Origin: Nematostella vectensis
Lineage: Eukaryota; Cnidaria; Anthozoa; Actiniaria; Edwardsiidae
Assembly: GCF_932526225.1 (NCBI RefSeq)
Contig: NC_064039.1
Span: forward strand, 11,116,139-11,180,138
Length of the DNA: 64,000 nt
Reading direction: 5' to 3'
The notes under the pieces are model-generated. The model worked only from the letters and a program-made list of their open reading frames with translations, made no database searches and was not told the origin of the DNA. Shown here piece by piece: positions 11,559-22,156 of this stretch (the first letter of the stretch is position 1; each line of letters opens with the position of its first letter). Position numbers and translations under genes: made by a program.

Positions 11559-14500
11559 CTACTCTGAGAATACAACAACAACTTCTTTAATGAGCGTCTT
11601 TGGTACCCACTTGTACGTCTCGTGGAAATTGGCGTAGACGTACCCAATCTCGTCTCTAACTTCCCCTCCGTCCTCGTCAATGCAGCACACCTCAGAGGGA
11701 CTGGTGCGGGATGTCGGGTATGTAAGCTTGTCCTGAATAGAGGATTGAGGGTCCCGGAATGGTGGCGGCGGTAGGTAGACTGGTACCTCTTCCAGAAAGT
11801 TTGACGGCGCCCATCCCTCGCCGTGCCTGGACACCACATACCACCAGCCTCCCTCGGTCTTGCGAATCACTCGCACTTTCTCATGTTTGACGAGATTCAG
11901 CTCGTTCTCTTGGTCTGCCTCGTCGAAGTCATCTAGAACGACGTAAATATCAGACTGGGCTTCCGGTATGGCGTTCTCGTCATCTGACTCTGAGTATCTG
12001 TGGTTGAAATGTCAGTGTTTGTTTCATTATAGACAAGCTACCTTTTTATAAAAAAGAACTAAAAGGTGCTTTATTTTGGGTAAACACCATTCAAAGTTTC
12101 CCTGTACGCTATCTCTAACTTGTAACATTTCTAGTAGCCTTTTAGTGATTGGATTTGCTAACTAGCCAGCTATAGCCGGATCTCATTGGAGGTTATGAGG
12201 AAAATAATTTTTTCCAGCATTTGGAATCATGTAACGGGCGAGGACGAGGCGTACTGGATTGTGCAGGCTGTGAACCCGTCTTCGGCCTTCATACGTTGAA
12301 AAACAAAATTAAGGTAAATACAAATCTGATCTTCAATCCTCGGATCCTTTCGATCAGTTGTCACTCATATGTACTATACAGAGCCTTAGAAAGCCCCGAA
12401 ATATTTGAGGGGTCGATACAGAAGCATCATTAAAAAATATTGGGGGCACGACCGCGCCTCTCTTGGTAATTTACTTATAGGTTTTGAAAATATTAGGGGG
12501 GGGGGGGCGTGTCCGTAGCCGGAAACCGTGCAGCTCAAAATACAAGCTGGCTTACACCGAGTACCGCCGACAAGCAGGCTAACGTATCCCCAGTGCCCCC
12601 CCCCCCCTTATTTTGGTATGTACTTTATGTGATTTTTGCTAATGCTCAAAATAAGCATATATGCATTTGATTAATTATCTAATTCATTAAAAAATATATT
12701 TGCATGGAATAACTAGTCTCACCATATAGTTTGTTTGAGCACGAGTGAACTTTATTCAAACAGACTGACACTTGAAGAAACATGTGTCCCAAGATTACCT
12801 GTATTCGACATTAAAACATATTTGAATCAGTACTAAAATTAAATCACTACCTACCCACTCTCAAATCCACCTCCAACACGGCGAATTCCTCATCGCTGTT
12901 GCTAGGAAGGCATCTGGATTCAATGAAAGCCTCCTGGACTTTAAAGTTTTCAAACGTGATGATATCTTTATCAGATTCGCTGTCTGAACTTGACTCATCC
13001 TTGCTGAGTTCTGGTATAAAGTTGCAAGGAAGTCTTGGATAGTAGGTCCCCTCGCTGTCCCGCCGATTGAATTTTACACCTGCTTCTGTAGAAATATCAT
13101 CTACGTCTACGTGTATGGTTGGAAATTTATTTGAGCTCAGCAAAGGCGGAGTCCGAGAAGCGACGGGATTTTTTGTGATCCCCGGGTACCCCAAGGTAGT
13201 GTGAAACCGACCGCTCTTGATCTTGTTGGACCGTGATCCACATTCAACTGGTTTGTTGTCCTCGGTAGATCATCGAGGGGCTGGTTGCTATAGAGCAACA
13301 CAGCTTGCGAGTGGTCCTTGCAAATTTCTCTTTCAATGACTTATGATCTACAGAGATAAGATGTCTTATAACCCTGATCAGCATTAAGGTGATTCCCTTG
13401 AAATAGTTCCTTTAGTCATTAAAAAATTAATAAGTTCTGTTTGCCCAGCTGCCGAAATCCGATCTCCTCAACAATAACCCGTAGTAGCTAACGTTAGAAG
13501 CAAATCATATTTTTAGACTTAAAAGCACTAAGCACTAAAAGACAGTGTTTTCGCCACTAAAAAGCGCCATTTTGAAGTATGTTTACGGTTTTTAAGAGAA
13601 AATAAAAAAAACTTCTACAACCCAACGTTTTTTTCTTCTTTCATTTTCCGTATATATTTAACTATTTGAGCAAATAAAAAAAATGGGGGTAACCGACTTC
13701 GTTTTTCTGTCAAAGCGATTTTAAGTAAAAAACGAGCCCCTTTTGCTATGTTTTCTTGTACAACTGTGGGGCGCACTCGCACTTAATACCGGAAAATTCG
13801 AACAAACAGCGCGCGCCATTATGCGCAGAAGGGGTGCGCAGTGCAATACAAGGGAATTACCTTAAATGGTAATCATACCCTGCGCTCAAACTCGCCGCGA
13901 GTTATGTTTCATGCTTCATACGTTATATTGAGTTATATCAGTCATTTTGATATGGGTTTAAAATCATCGCGACAACTAAATGTTCTATTCTCGGGCAAGT
14001 TATTTGATATTTTTTTATGATCGAAACGAAAACCTAATGTACAGTAATTTTCCTCATGTTATTCTTGTTATAAGCCATTTTGCACCATCATCATCATAGC
14101 TTTTTTATTATAAATGATATGAAATATATATAAAAAGATTAAAATAAATAAATTAATATATGTATAATATGGTGAATATAATATAATATAAATATATAAT
14201 ATAAATAATGATAAATGCATAAAATAGAAATAGTATGAATAAATTAGAATAATTCTACTCATACTTTCTTCCTTTCGGGTGGTGGTTTCGCTTTCTTGTC
14301 TGTAAATGCAGATTAACCTTATATTCGCTCAAGATGTTTTACACCCAATGGCAATAAAATTCGATAAGAAATCATTCATTTTATATCTGACTTGGCAAAA
14401 AAAAAAAAAAACACCGCGACAAAGATTCAAACAACTGAACTGGCTATGATAAAAATATCAGAGAAAGCTTCAGTGGCCGCCGCGTCGGGTATTGAATGGC

Positions 14501-17500
14501 CAATCCCTAACATACCTTCATCCAAGTTGCTCGAGAGCTGACTATTCTCCTCGTAACCAACTATGCTAATGAGAAAAAAAAATCGTGTTATATTTTATAC
14601 ATTACTAAGAATGATGGAAATCAATTAACACAGTTCAGGGGTGAAGAAAACTGAGAAGCTGTGCTGAGCGGATTCAGTAGTTCCAATTAGGAAGGGGGAA
14701 AGGGAGCGAATCAAGGATTTTAAGAAAGGGAGCATGGTAGATTGTTCTTTTTTGGATTTCCTTATACTTCTTCATAATTTTAAACAAATTTTCTCATGGG
14801 GAGGGGGAGGGGGCGCCCCTAGACCCACCTAAGTTGATTGACAACGCTAATGCTCACATTGCCTTCCACCATCAATCAAGTGATTTCGCCGTCACGTACA
14901 GCTGTACTCCGACATCGAAACTGAGCTCATCAGAGAACGCAGCCTTGTAAGCATGTGTGCTTACGTAGATTTCGGCTGTGGAAGAAACGCAGTAATTGGT
15001 TGAGTAAAAAGAACTCGAGACAGCCATCAACAGGAGGTTTATTTTTTAAGATTTTTGTTTAGCACACTATACAATAACAGATACGATTCAAGACACACGA
15101 AGAAACAAACCCAATGAAATATGCCATTTTATGCATAGACAATACCGAGTTACACAAAAGCATCATTTCCCACCACTATCAAGTGTCAAATTTTCCATCA
15201 AGTTTCGTAAAAAAGCAAAACTTCATTCATAGACCGTATTCTTGCAAATAGACCGTCGTATTACCATGTAAAAATACCAAAGAGTGGTTGATCAACATTA
15301 TTTAAACAGCTAAATTCCATAGAAAAAACAAACAGGGGAAAATCTTCTAGCAGGGTAGTGGTGCGGGTAGAAGTTATTTTCCATTTAACGAGCAGCATTT
15401 ATCCGAGTTTACTGACAAATTTTATATAATTGTCAATTAGGAAGGTGTCAATAAATAAAGAATGTACTTAGTAGTGTCGTTTTATGAATCTTATGGGTTT
15501 TCAGGGGCCTACCCAGGATTTGTTGAGAGGGATGTGCGATCATAGGTATCATATGAAAGAAGAGCAGTTTTTGACGATCTTTCAATAAAAAATCAACCAC
15601 GTTTGAGTGGCTAAGGGGAGGGGTGTAGGGGGTTTGTGCGCACACTGTGCTACCATTAGGAATGCGACTGTTTTAAATGACGTCTCGGTTTACATTACAG
15701 GGTTGTCACACCTTGCTCAGGGCTTGTACAGCTCATGAATGCCAGGTTTTCTTGGTCGTCATCAAGGTTTTCGAGGTGTGAAGATGGCACCCACCCAGTC
15801 ACTCCGTGGGCGTCTACAAAACACTAGCCTTAAAGACACGGTGTGTACTATTATATGCATCAACAAACCACACCAGCCTTTAGATATATGGGATGTACTA
15901 TTATATGCATCAACAAACCACACCAGCCTTTAGATATATGGGGTGTACTATTATAAGCATATATTATTCTTTTATACTATTTGTATAGAGGAAAAACACT
16001 AACAAACACAGGCAAACATATATTGAACCACCATGTTCAATTACTAACCACCACTTGCAATCATACACTGACCACCATGTGCAACCACACACTGACCACC
16101 ATGTGCAATTATACACTGACACCCATTGTGAATTAACACACTGACCGCCATGTGCAATCACCACCATGTGCAACCACACACTGACCACCATGTGCAATCA
16201 CACACTGACCACCATGTGCAATCACACACTGACCGCCATGTGCAACCACACACTGACCAATCACACACTGACCTAAATGTGCAATTACACACTGAACACC
16301 ATGTGCAATCACACACTGACCACCATGTGCAATCATACACTGACCACCATGTGCAACCACACACTGACCACTAATGTGCAATCACACACTGACCACCATG
16401 TGCAATCACACACTGACCACAATGTGCAATCACACACTGACCGCCATGTGCAATCACACACTGACCGCCACGTGCAATCACACACTGACCACCATGTACA
16501 ACCGCACACTGACCACCATGTTCAATCACACACTGACCACTATGTGCAATCATACACTGACCACCATTTGCAATCATACACTGACCACCATGTGCAATCA
16601 CACACTAACCACCATGTGCAATGACACACTGACCACCATGTGCAATCACACACTGACCACCATGTGCAATCACACACTGACCACCATGTGCAATCATACA
16701 CTGACCACCATGTGTAATCACACACTGACCACCACTTGCAATACTTGCAATCATACACTGACCACCATATGCAATCCAACCCTGATCACCACTGGCGATC
16801 ATTCACTGACCACCATGTGCATTCACACACTGACCACCATGTGCAGTCATACACAGACCACCATGTGTAATCACACACTGACCACCACTTGCAATCGTAC
16901 ACAGACCACCATGTGTAATCACACACTGACCACCACTTGCAATCATCACTTACCACCATGTGCAATCACACTGACCACACCATGTGCAATCACACACTGA
17001 TTATCATGTGCAATCATACACTGACCACCATGTGCAATTATACATTAACTACCACGTACAACCATACACTTACCACCATGTGCAATCACACTGACCACCA
17101 CTTGCAATCATAAACTGACAACCATGTGCAATCACACTGACCACCACTTGCAACCATACACTAACCACCATGTGTAATCATACACTGACCACCATGTGCA
17201 GTCATACACTGACCACCATGTGCAATCCCACACTGACCATCACCTGCAATCGCACACTGGCCACCATGTGCAATCATACACTGATCACCATATGAATCAC
17301 ACACTGACCACCATGTGCAATCACACACTGACCACCATGTGCAATCACTGACTGACCGCCATGTGCAATAATACATTAACTACCACGTGCAACCATACAC
17401 TGACAACCATTTGCAACCACACACTGACCACCACTTGAAATCATACACTGACCACCATGTGCAATCACACACTGACTACCATGTGTATTCGATCGATGCA

Positions 17501-19481
17501 AAATACAAAGATCAGTCTTTTGTCATCTTACTTATGATGAAAGAAACTTACCGTTTTCGTTTTTGTCGAAAACTTCAAAATCGAGCCCCCCTCTAAACTG
17601 AGACAGCCTGATGATTTTTAAAGAATAAAACAACAAAAAAACAATCAACTCACAAATCTTCGAAAACGTCCTCAGGGGAGGCGGAATGGTTTAATCTGAG
17701 ATCCTACAGCATCAGCTAATTTTTTATCGCACGAATCCTTCCATATTTATGCATATTTATAAAATCCTGGATACTTACTTTCTGAGATTTTTTTTTTGCG
17801 ACGAGCCGTCCCGCTCTCTTCCGTCTTTTTTTCGCGGCTTAACAGACATCCTAATGGAACAAGAATCCTCAGACTTTTAAGTTAGCGTGCTTTTAATGTT
17901 TTATTCTATTAATTGAACAGCCAACAAAAAGGACATATAACATACCTTAGAGGCCTGCAACTTTAATAATCAATAATTAAATTTAACAATTAATGGGGTA
18001 GTTCCATCACAGAGGCCGAGTTGAGAATTATGGCTCTAGGTCTTCGCTAGGTATAGAATTTTTCGAGATTCAATTAAAAACACCACAGGGATCCCGAGTA
18101 GAAGGCTTGGAGCTAGGATGGAGGAGTAGAAAGCATTGTTACCCACCTTCTTGTAGTCTCAATATCATCTTTGTTTGGCTTGAAAAACTTTAGCACGAGA
18201 TCGCATTATGTGAACGGGCAGACGACGTCCTAAGGAAAAATAATAGTTTTTATAAACCAGTGGAATACACTAGTATAATACCCTCTAAAATGCCTTTGTA
18301 ACATCGACAGAGACGAGATTTCGGGACGGTACCGGGTTTACTTGATCGCTGTTACAAAGCTGCTTTACACAGAGTGTACAAGTAAATTTTAAGAAGAACT
18401 CGGGGTATCGTACCGCATCCCTTTTGTATGCTCTCTAATAACGGCAAGCCCAAACAAGAGACCTTCACTGACGACCCGAAAAGCGTTTAGTTTCGTTTGG
18501 ATAAGGTTTTTAGCCAATGGGTTTACGAAGGGCGACCTTCCAACGTGGATGTGCCAGTGAGTTACCGTTGGACTGCCGTGACTGATGACATGGTTATTAC
18601 TGACGGAGGTAACACACCACATACCCATAACTAAACAAAACGCATCATTAACTGCCGGAACAAGTTGGCGGTAAATTGTCTAAAATGATTAAGTTATAAA
18701 AATAGCGAAACCCATCACCTTGCGTTAACTTCCCGCGTGACAAGTACAAGCGTATCCCGACACTGCAATAATTTCCCGCGTGACACCTTTGTTGTCAGTA
18801 TTGCGACCTGGCTGTTTTGGGAACTTATCGATGTATTTTGAGATAACGTGCTCTACTCGGTTTCTTGTGCTCGAAGATGGCCCACGAGCTGGTGCGGGGT
18901 CTGGAACGAGCTCATCCATGGTTACAGTTCGGGAAATGTTTTTTATGTCCAAATTTGGATGATTAACAACAGAATACGCGGTCAGAAGGTTGGAGTGCAG
19001 TTACAGGTTTGCTAGAAGATGTCTTCTTTATATAATAAATCTCGTGCGGTGCTGGTTGTTTGGATTATTATTCTGTTTGTACCTTGGTAAAGTTGCTAAT
19101 TCTCTCCAACTTCTTCATCATGCTCACGTGCACTTTTATGCCATACACTTTTTTCGCTACAAGTTAATAAATGGCCATCATTATACAGTTTGTGACAACC
19201 CAGCGACCTTTGTCTTTCTTTATTCACTCTGTACTTTACACAGTTGGAGTTAATAATTAAAGGGAAAATAAGAATAGTACATTGAGTCTGGAATCCGGAA
19301 TAACAAGTAGTTTTCGAGCCGGATTCCAGTTAAATAATAAAACCCTTGCGCTTTAGTTAATTTCTGAGAGAATTAAATAACAAAGGAATAAACGTTGAAT
19401 ATACCTTTGTAGTGTGTGTATGATTCGTGTTTTCGCATTTTTCTTTCCTGCTTCCCCAGGGAACGCCTCAACCAGTTTTTG
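11559..19481 (-). CDS. PX-SH3 adaptor (p47phox/NOXO/SH3PXD2-like), 5' end missing, PX exon frameshifted
   Basis: Minus-strand exons: 19405-19481, 18469-18572, 18147-18229, 17779-17850, 17654-17695, 17552-17592, 14516-14560, 14265-14299, 12851-13260 and 11559-11997. Phases agree at every junction outside the third exon. Exon 1 reads QKLVEAFPGEAGKK and TRIIHTL, the central PX motif. Exon 2 has THWHIHVGRSPF and LAKNLIQTKL. Exon 3 opens RRLPVHI and closes CDLVLKFFKPNKDDIETTRR, the last PX helix, but these two halves are in different frames (83 bases, about 5 missing). Then come basic (SVKPRKKDGRERDG), acidic and proline-rich linkers, and an SH3 domain in the last exon (YVVLDDFDE, GGWWYVV, GWAPSNFLEEV) followed by PPPPF and a short tail. 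PX domains bind phosphoinositides and SH3 domains bind proline motifs; p47phox-type proteins assemble NADPH oxidase. The PX N-terminal exon was not found. It could be a working gene with a sequence error or a decaying one. The acceptor at 13260 is the weakest junction. Confidence 0.65.
13261..14264. other. Intron of the PX-SH3 gene
   Basis: AT-rich, with an AT-biased low-complexity stretch at about 14100-14250. No element or exon was recognised in it. Confidence 0.5.
15841..15957. repeat. 50-base tandem repeat, about 2.3 copies
   Basis: The segment TACTATTATATGCATCAACA plus ACCACACCAGCCTTTAGATA is repeated directly with a period of about 50 bases. It lies in the large intron of the PX-SH3 gene, just left of the 24-base satellite. 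Confidence 0.85.
16030..17490. repeat. 24-base satellite array of about 60 units inside an intron
   Basis: The unit is CTGACCACCATGTGCAATCA plus CACA, head to tail for about 1.46 kb with point changes and a few indels. Because 24 is a multiple of 3, several frames stay open on both strands, giving octapeptide repeats such as MCNHTLTT (plus) and CTWWSVCD (minus). The array is in the intron between the exons at 17552 and 14560 of the PX-SH3 gene. There are no unique spacers, so it is not a CRISPR array. Confidence 0.95.
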
Positions 19482-21165
19482 CTACAAATAAAGAAAACAA
19501 ATAAACATAAAGCATGTAGCCCGAGTATCAGGCAATTTTATTTTTCAAAAGTCGGAGAGGCAAAATAAAACTACGCCTGACACCCCTTTTCAGGCCGCTG
19601 TCAAAATAAGTCAACTGTCAATTGTCCCAATGACTCGCGTGGTAGCACGATCAAATGCACGAATCAAATTATAAACAATATTTATGCAAAGCAAAATTGT
19701 AATACAGTGGTATTATATCAGGGGTAATAATTTTAGTAACCGACGAACCCCGTTGAGGTGATTGTAATTGAAGATTGTTCACGGCGCAAAAGATTTACAG
19801 TTTACGTATATGACTGCAGATCCACACATCACCAAATTACTAAACAGGTTTGTTGTCTAAATAGACAAACCTCTCCTTGAACACAAATTTCATTATTTGA
19901 AATGCTCACTCAAACTCGCGGCGTAAAGTACCGCAAACAATCCCAAGAATTATTTGCTCTCACAGACATATTTCTTGAATATTCGGCGCCTGGTCTATCC
20001 AAGAATTTTATAACTACTACTTATGAAATCCGCAGTATTAAAGCTTCTATTGCATCTATATTTCATATATATGTATAAAACTAGTAGATCTTAGTTTCGA
20101 AAAATTATACCGAAATAACACGCATTGACCGGCCCGGGCAAGACATTTGAACATGCTGATAAGGGCCAATAAGAGCGAGCTTTTTTATTGGCATTGTTTT
20201 CTAGCCAATCCCAGTGGCCCAATTTTGGGACCCGAAAATGAAAATTGTACAGTATTTGTATCAGGTCCTCTTTTTATCGCTTCCCGGTATATACTCCATA
20301 GGGAACGATAAAAGGGCCTGACACTCGTGCTATGAAGCATGCAATTACTTACAGAATCCAGCATAGATGGCGCAAACGATAGATAGGGGGTTTACCAGCC
20401 TATTTCCTGGCGTTTTGATGGGGTTCTCTGGTTGGTAGAGGCCGATTGAGGGGTTAACGGGTTGAGTACTGTTTCGGCTAAGAAAAAAAGCAAGGACTGC
20501 GGCAACAAACACATCCTCACATAGGATTTAAATTATATTTGTTTTATTTGTGAAATGCTTACAATCAAAGTTGCGGAAAAACAAAGCTAAAAGCATTCAT
20601 TTCTTGAGAGCGAAATAGACGGCTGAAAGAGTATGTAGATGTGAAATCCGTTTGCATCGCGCCGAATGTACTCACAAGAAGACAATCAAATTGCTTTTAG
20701 ATGTGTCTTTCTCTGTGCTGGATTGGTGACGGTAGCATTCTTGAAAAATGCCGCTTCCGGTGCGACTGCCCCTTTAAACTACTAAATTACTTAAACCGAT
20801 TCTAATCATAATAAACTTTAAACGTTCTCACTACGCTGCTCCACCAACGTGTATAAGTAACTTCTAATGATAAGTGGTGTAAGAGCTCTCATAATGCTGA
20901 TCCATTCCGCGAGTATGGTTTGGCTTTATTTAGCCCTTAAATTAAGACTTTTGGTCTAAATTTTGAATAACAAACTGAATCTTTTGTAACACACTGGATA
21001 TCATCATAGAAGGATCTAAAAAATCTTATTAATACAAATTGGGTATCATCACAGAAGGAACTTCAGAATCCTTGGAACACATTGGATATCATCACAGAAG
21101 GAACTTAGTATCTTGTTGTAACAGAGTCTTGTTGTTTCACACTGGGTGCCGTTACAGAAGGGTCT
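19482..21165. other. Interval 5' of the recognised PX exons
   Basis: The missing PX N-terminal exon should lie here but was not identified. A candidate exon on the minus strand at about 20346-20467 has a good acceptor (TTTTTTTCTTAG) and donor (GTAAGT). It is open in one frame (LYQPENPIKTPGN), but its phase does not join the exon at 19481. A perfect-looking short hairpin lies at 20261-20321. From 20990 to 21165 are decayed repeats of the end of the next gene. Confidence 0.35.
20261..20321. ncRNA. Short hairpin, pre-miRNA-like or mini-MITE
   Basis: The left arm TCAGGTCCTCTTTTTATCGC plus TTCCC pairs with the right arm GGGAACGATAAAAGGGCCTG plus A. The stem is about 21-25 base pairs with two small bulges, around a loop of about 15 bases. 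The size and shape resemble a miRNA precursor, but a tiny inverted-repeat transposon remnant is equally possible. Confidence 0.3.
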
Positions 21166-21190
21166 TCAGAGTCTTGTTGTAACACACTGG
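20990..21190 (-). repeat. Decayed tandem copies of the SH3 gene's terminal coding segment
   Basis: The last codons and stop of the SH3 gene (GATATCCAGTGTGTTACAAC plus AAGACTCTGA on the minus strand) recur about four more times downstream. The period is about 50-60 bases, with degenerating sequence, and each copy keeps TTCTGTGATGATATCCAATG-like text. Confidence 0.6.
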
Positions 21191-22156
21191 ATATCGTCAT
21201 CCTTTTCCATATAGTTCGATGGAGCCCAGCCTATTTGTGTGCCGCTTCTCACGTACCACCAGCCGCTAGAGGTCTTCTTGATTACCCTGAAAGTGTCTCC
21301 CTTTGTCAAGGAAACTTCGGCGTCACTGGGACATCCCTTGAAGTCGTCAATGGCTGTGTAACTAAAAGAATATAAATTTCAGTGATGACAATTCCAAAGT
21401 AAATGAATAGGATAGTAAGTGTATGTACATTGCAAACAAGAGTTTAGCCATCCATGTACGCCATGATGTTATGGTGCACGTTATCAAGTTGGTATTATTA
21501 TTGTATTTCTAGATGTTGACGTGTCCCTGGCCACACGCCTCTGCAAGATTTACTTACTATTTATCCGGCTCTTGTTCGTCCACATCCTCACGTGAGTCGC
21601 ATATATCTCAATGTCTGATTGGTTATCTGACAACCCGTAATCAATGGAATTTTGCGGATGCTGCAAAGCAGTTGAACCAGACTCGCTCAACTCGACATCC
21701 TTTTCCAGGTAGTTTGGTGGTGCCCAGCCCGTTTGTGTGCCGCTTCTCACGTACCACAAGCCGCTTGGGGTCTTCTTGATTACCCTGACAGTGTCTCCCT
21801 TTGTCAAGGATACCCGGCGTCACTGTGGCATCCCTGGAAGTCTTCAATGGCTGTGTAACTAATGTAAATCAATTTCAGTGGGCAATAACAAAGTAGATGG
21901 ATGGGACAGCTCTTGAAAGTCTTTGTATATTGCTAACAAGAGCTTAGAAGGAGAGAGCCTTAGTATTTCTGCAAGATTTACTTACTCTGAGTCCGGGTCT
22001 TGTTCGTCTACATCCTCATAAGTCACGTGAGCCTTATATTTCTTAATGTCTGATTGGGTATCAGACGACCCGGAATCAATGGAATGTTGCGGATGCTGCA
22101 AAGCAACTGAACCAGGCTCTTCATCTCGTCTTGACGATCTTCGAGGCTGCTTAATT
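21166..22156 (-). CDS. SH3-domain protein, 3' exons, with a broken duplicated exon
   Basis: Minus-strand exons: 21986-22156 (acidic linker, SGSSDTQSDIKK, YEDVDEQDPDS), 21558-21858 and 21166-21361. The last exon is a complete SH3 domain: YTAIDDFKGCPSD, KGDTFRVIKK, SGWWYVRSGTQIGWAPSNYM, then DDDIQCVTTRL and TGA. The middle exon encodes the same SH3 (YTAIEDFQG, GWAPPNYLEK) plus a copy of the linker. Relative to its paralogues it has lost 1 base near 21820 and about 7 bases near 21595, and GWW has become GLW. It therefore cannot be read through in frame, and skipping it (first exon to last exon) keeps phase. The 5' exons were not found between 22157 and 24000. It is probably a paralogue of the PX-SH3 gene immediately downstream. 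No orthologue can be named. Confidence 0.6.
21558..21858 (-). pseudogene. Frame-broken duplicate SH3-plus-linker exon
   Basis: It keeps its acceptor (ACATTAG at the 5' side) and donor (GTAAGT), but two frameshifting deletions interrupt the SH3 start and the linker. By alignment with the intact neighbour exon, the first loss lies between GACGCC and TCCTTGAC, and the second lies after CACGTGA. If spliced in, it would end translation early; if skipped, the flanking exons still join in phase. Confidence 0.6.

Noticed and set aside
10957-11640. Overlapping plus-strand frames of 60-110 codons
   Set aside because: Produced by the 22-25 base minisatellite; the right-hand ones overlap the well-supported SH3 exon on the other strand.
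16130-17000. Long open frames (up to 208 codons) in the 24-base repeat
   Set aside because: They are present in several frames on both strands and arise from the repeat period being a multiple of three; no start context, domain or splice evidence supports them.
16030-17490. CRISPR array
   Set aside because: Units are contiguous without unique spacers and the DNA is eukaryotic; the same applies to the arrays at 10970, 29764 and 30842.
18725-18952. Minus-strand frame starting MDELVPDPAPARGPSSSTRN
   Set aside because: It has good start context and coding-like text, but lies in a PX-gene intron and no donor joins the next exon in phase; possibly an alternative first exon or repeat, not supported enough to list.
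20346-20467. First exon of the PX-SH3 gene
   Set aside because: It has good splice sites and an open frame, but the phase does not match the exon at 19481 and it shows no PX N-terminal motif.
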